Below are positions 7,370 to 8,802 of a DNA stretch of 8,802 bases, in pieces; position 1 is the first letter of the stretch; each line of letters opens with the position of its first letter. Origin of the DNA: Bacteroidota bacterium (GTDB lineage Bacteria > Bacteroidota > Ignavibacteria > Ignavibacteriales > Melioribacteraceae); NCBI GenBank assembly GCA_021814855.1, contig JAKAHQ010000042.1, forward strand, positions 1-8,802, given 5' to 3'. The notes below the pieces were generated by a model. That model was not told where the DNA came from. It did no database searches and saw nothing but the letters and a program-made list of their open reading frames with translations. The translations under genes were made by a program, and so were the position numbers.

Positions 7370-8245
7370 ATGGCAGAGCTTATAATTGGAACATGCAGTT
7401 GGAAGTACGATTCCTGGCGTGGCCTGGTTTATACCGACGGCGCAGAAATTAATTATCTTAAAGAATATTCCAAGATTTTTAATTATGTCGAAATTGATCA
7501 ATGGTTTTGGTCGCTCCGCGGGTTAAATAATATTGAGCTGCCGAAAACCGAAATAGTAAAGAGTTATAAAGAATCCGTTCCTTACGATTTTAAGTTCTCT
7601 GTTAAAGTACCTAACAGCATTACCCTTACTCATTTTTACAAAACAGAGGAAGAAGAACCGATAATTCAGAACCAGCATTTCTTATCGCTCGACATCCTCA
7701 ACGAGTTCATCGGCTTAATTAAGCCGATTCATAAAAACCTTGGCCCTCTTATGTTTCAGTTTGAATACTTGAACAAAGAAAAAATGAAATCGCAATATGA
7801 GTTTCAAGGTCTGTTCAGGGAATTCACCGGCAAGTTGCCGGATAAATTTTTGTACGCCGTCGAAACAAGAAATCCAAACTATTTGAATGAATCGTATTTC
7901 CAATTTTTAAGAGATAACAAACTAGGCCATGTCTTTTTGCAAGGCCACTATATGCCTTCTGTTTATGATCTATATAGAAAATTTAAAGACTATATAAAAA
8001 CCTTTACAGTTATCAAACTTCACGGGCAGGATCGGAAAGGTATTGAACAGCGTACCGGCGGCAAATGGGATAAAATAGTAGATCCGAAAACCGAAGAACT
8101 TGAAAATATTGTTCAAATGATTCTGGAACTGCTGGAACGGAAGGTGGATGTCTATCTAAACGTGAATAATCATTACGAAGGAAGCGCCCCGTTAACTATA
8201 TTGCGGATACAAAAAATGATATCCCAAATTAAAAAGGAGAGCTAA
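7370..8245 (+). CDS. DUF72 family protein (YecE-like)
   Basis: A 291-residue protein of the DUF72 family (PF01904), which adopts a TIM-barrel fold; its biochemical role is not established. Family segments in order: [10 protein letters not shown] at 7-16 (usually GTSGWxYxxW), [12 protein letters not shown] at 38-49, FKFSVKVP at 74-81, LGPLMFQF at 124-131, [10 protein letters not shown] at 162-171, VIKLHG at 214-219 and [13 protein letters not shown] at 262-274. No signal peptide or membrane segment is seen, so it is likely cytoplasmic. Charged residues in the conserved loops (E41, D43, E165, R167, H218, N266/N267/H268) could line a barrel active site; this is inference from their conservation. 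The start ATG at 7370 gives the usual N-terminus just before the GTxxW motif, although the upstream Shine-Dalgarno is weak. The stop is one base before the GTG of the YbjQ-family gene, so the two are co-transcribed. Confidence 0.93.
   Translation: MAELIIGTCSWKYDSWRGLVYTDGAEINYLKEYSKIFNYVEIDQWFWSLRGLNNIELPKTEIVKSYKESVPYDFKFSVKVPNSITLTHFYKTEEEEPIIQNQHFLSLDILNEFIGLIKPIHKNLGPLMFQFEYLNKEKMKSQYEFQGLFREFTGKLPDKFLYAVETRNPNYLNESYFQFLRDNKLGHVFLQGHYMPSVYDLYRKFKDYIKTFTVIKLHGQDRKGIEQRTGGKWDKIVDPKTEELENIVQMILELLERKVDVYLNVNNHYEGSAPLTILRIQKMISQIKKES
8234..8239 (+). promoter_or_regulatory. Shine-Dalgarno setting the GTG start of the YbjQ-family gene
   Basis: AAGGAG inside the last codons of the DUF72 gene lies 7 bases before GTG at 8247. 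This ideal spacing supports the non-ATG start; the first in-frame ATG is far inside the conserved domain. Confidence 0.8.
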
Positions 8246-8246
8246 A

Positions 8247-8579
8247 GTGAATCACTCGTTAATTACCACAACATTTGCGCTTGACGGTTATAAGGTTGCT
8301 AAGAATCTTGGCGTTGTAAAAGGAATAGTTGTTAGGTCGCGTTCAATACTTGGTAATATAGGAGCCGGACTGCAAACAATTTTCGGAGGCAACATTACAC
8401 TTTATACGGAGCTTTGCGAAAAGACCCGTTCAGATTCATTTGAACTTATGGTTCAGCATGCCTCTGCGTTGGGAGCTAATGCAATTCTTGGAGTACGATA
8501 CGACGCGACCGAAGTTATGTCCGGCGTGACTGAAGTATTATGCTACGGTACTGCAGTCTATGTTGAGAAAATCGACTGA
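8247..8579 (+). CDS. YbjQ-family protein (UPF0145, putative heavy-metal-binding)
   Basis: A 110-residue protein of the YbjQ family (PF01906; COG0393). It matches the family over its whole length: an N-terminal TT..LDGYKV strand, [27 protein letters not shown] (22-48), [34 protein letters not shown] (53-86) and a final strand ending GTAVYVE (101-107). The family forms compact, probably oligomeric beta/alpha proteins; the heavy-metal-binding label is a database name without firm proof. Two cysteines are present (C57, C99), too few and too far apart to show a metal site by themselves. No signal peptide or membrane segment is seen. The start is GTG at 8247, selected by AAGGAG 7 bases upstream and by full-length family agreement. 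It lies one base after the DUF72 stop and is the last gene of this plus-strand group before a long inverted repeat that overlaps its stop codon. Confidence 0.92.
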   Translation: MNHSLITTTFALDGYKVAKNLGVVKGIVVRSRSILGNIGAGLQTIFGGNITLYTELCEKTRSDSFELMVQHASALGANAILGVRYDATEVMSGVTEVLCYGTAVYVEKID

Positions 8580-8632
8580 TCATAAAAAATTAGGGAACAA
8601 CTAAACATGGCCTAACAAAATTTTATGATCGG
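8576..8632. repeat. Long nested inverted repeat spanning the ybjQ-family stop codon
   Basis: GATCATAAAA (8578-8587) and TTTTATGATC (8621-8630) are perfect 10-base reverse complements; C8576-G8632 and a T-G wobble extend the stem to 12 pairs. Inside, TTAGG (8590-8594) and CCTAA (8611-8615) form a second perfect 5-bp stem around 16 bases. The outer left arm includes the stop codon TGA (8577-8579). There is no T tract after the hairpin, so an intrinsic terminator is not the obvious reading; it could protect the mRNA 3' end or be a remnant of a small mobile repeat. Confidence 0.7.
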
Positions 8633-8639
8633 CGCTATG

Positions 8640-8649
8640 TGTTGCAACA
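8640..8649. repeat. Perfect palindrome TGTTGCAACA
   Basis: A 10-base perfect palindrome lies 8 bases beyond the nested inverted repeat. This size and symmetry would suit a dimeric DNA-binding protein, but no partner is known and chance occurrence cannot be ruled out. Confidence 0.4.
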
Positions 8650-8668
8650 ATCGGAAAACAAACAAGAC

Positions 8669-8692
8669 AAAAAACATTTTAACACGTTTTTT
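8669..8692 (+). terminator. Possible weak A/T-stem terminator
   Basis: AAAAAAC (8669-8675) and GTTTTTT (8686-8692) are perfect complements around a 10-base loop. The T-rich 3' arm resembles a terminator with an A/T stem, able to act in both directions, but with a single G-C pair the hairpin is weak. It lies 90 bases after the YbjQ-family stop. Confidence 0.3.
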
Positions 8693-8761
8693 ATTTCGTT
8701 GGAAAAAAAATAATACCCCTCTAAGTTTCGTAAGCAATTTTTCCTTTATTCGGAAATTTAT

Positions 8762-8802
8762 ATGGAACATGCTGAGAAACATTCCTCAACTCTTGCAGAC
8801 AA
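8762..8802 (+). CDS. Possible start of a further gene (cut by window edge)
   Basis: ATG at 8762 opens a frame that runs off the window after 13 codons (MEHAEKHSSTLAD). GGAAA at 8752-8756 is placed 5 bases upstream as a possible ribosome-binding site. The peptide is too short to recognise. Competing readings exist: ATG at 8769 in another frame is also open to the edge, and a minus-strand frame is open from the edge to a TAG at 8723-8721. Which of these is real cannot be decided here. Confidence 0.25.
   Translation, partial: MEHAEKHSSTLAD

Noticed and set aside
8590..8616. Integron attC-like core sites (TTAGG ... GCCTAAC)
   Set aside because: The GCCTAAC resembles an attC R'' site, but the TTAGG precedes it instead of following it, no GTTRRRY partner lies downstream, and no integrase or cassette is present. 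The pair is explained as the inner stem of the nested inverted repeat.
8721..8801. Minus-strand gene ending at 8721
   Set aside because: A 26-codon open frame runs in from the right edge to a TAG, but it is too short to recognise, and other frames are open in the same place; it is mentioned only as an alternative.
1..8802. A novel defence, mobile or biosynthetic system
   Set aside because: All substantial genes belong to known housekeeping or widespread families; no nuclease-effector pairs, transposases, integrases, direct-repeat arrays or toxin-antitoxin-like small gene pairs were seen.

Overview
The window is ordinary, fairly AT-rich bacterial chromosome. The best taxonomic guess is the Ignavibacteria/Chlorobi/Bacteroidota (FCB) side of the tree. 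This is inferred from base composition, the Lys/Ile/Asn-rich proteins, and the presence of a small haem-binding (Haem_bd-type) lipid- or membrane-anchored protein, a DUF72 protein and a Lon-related protease of the AAA_32 type. No 16S or other phylogenetic marker is present, so this stays an inference.

Left part, minus strand: a Lon-related ATP-dependent protease (3234-745) is followed by the first half of pyruvate kinase (748 to the left edge, cut off by the window). The two overlap by 4 bases (GTGA at 745-748), so pyk is almost certainly the downstream gene of the same transcript and is probably translationally coupled. Pyruvate kinase carries the last ATP-forming step of glycolysis; the protease degrades proteins in the cytoplasm.

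Centre: a 215-base divergent intergenic region (3235-3449) holds two short perfect inverted repeats and separates the protease from mfd (3450-6797, plus strand). mfd is a complete transcription-repair coupling factor that removes stalled RNA polymerase at DNA lesions and recruits UvrA.

Right part, plus strand: after a 106-base gap with two hairpin-forming sequences and a good Shine-Dalgarno comes a membrane-anchored monohaem (CxxCH) protein (6904-7344). A DUF72 (YecE-like) protein (7370-8245) follows 25 bases later, and a YbjQ-family protein (8247-8579) follows it with one base between stop and start. The last two are surely co-transcribed. The final 220 bases contain a long nested inverted repeat that includes the ybjQ-family stop codon, a 10-base palindrome, an A/T-only hairpin, and possibly the first codons of another gene at the right edge.

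I found no CRISPR array, tRNA, rRNA, insertion sequence, phage gene or defence system. The most interesting items are modest: the protease-pyk coupling, a deviant Walker A motif in the protease, the linked pair of conserved genes of unknown function, and the structured intergenic regions.
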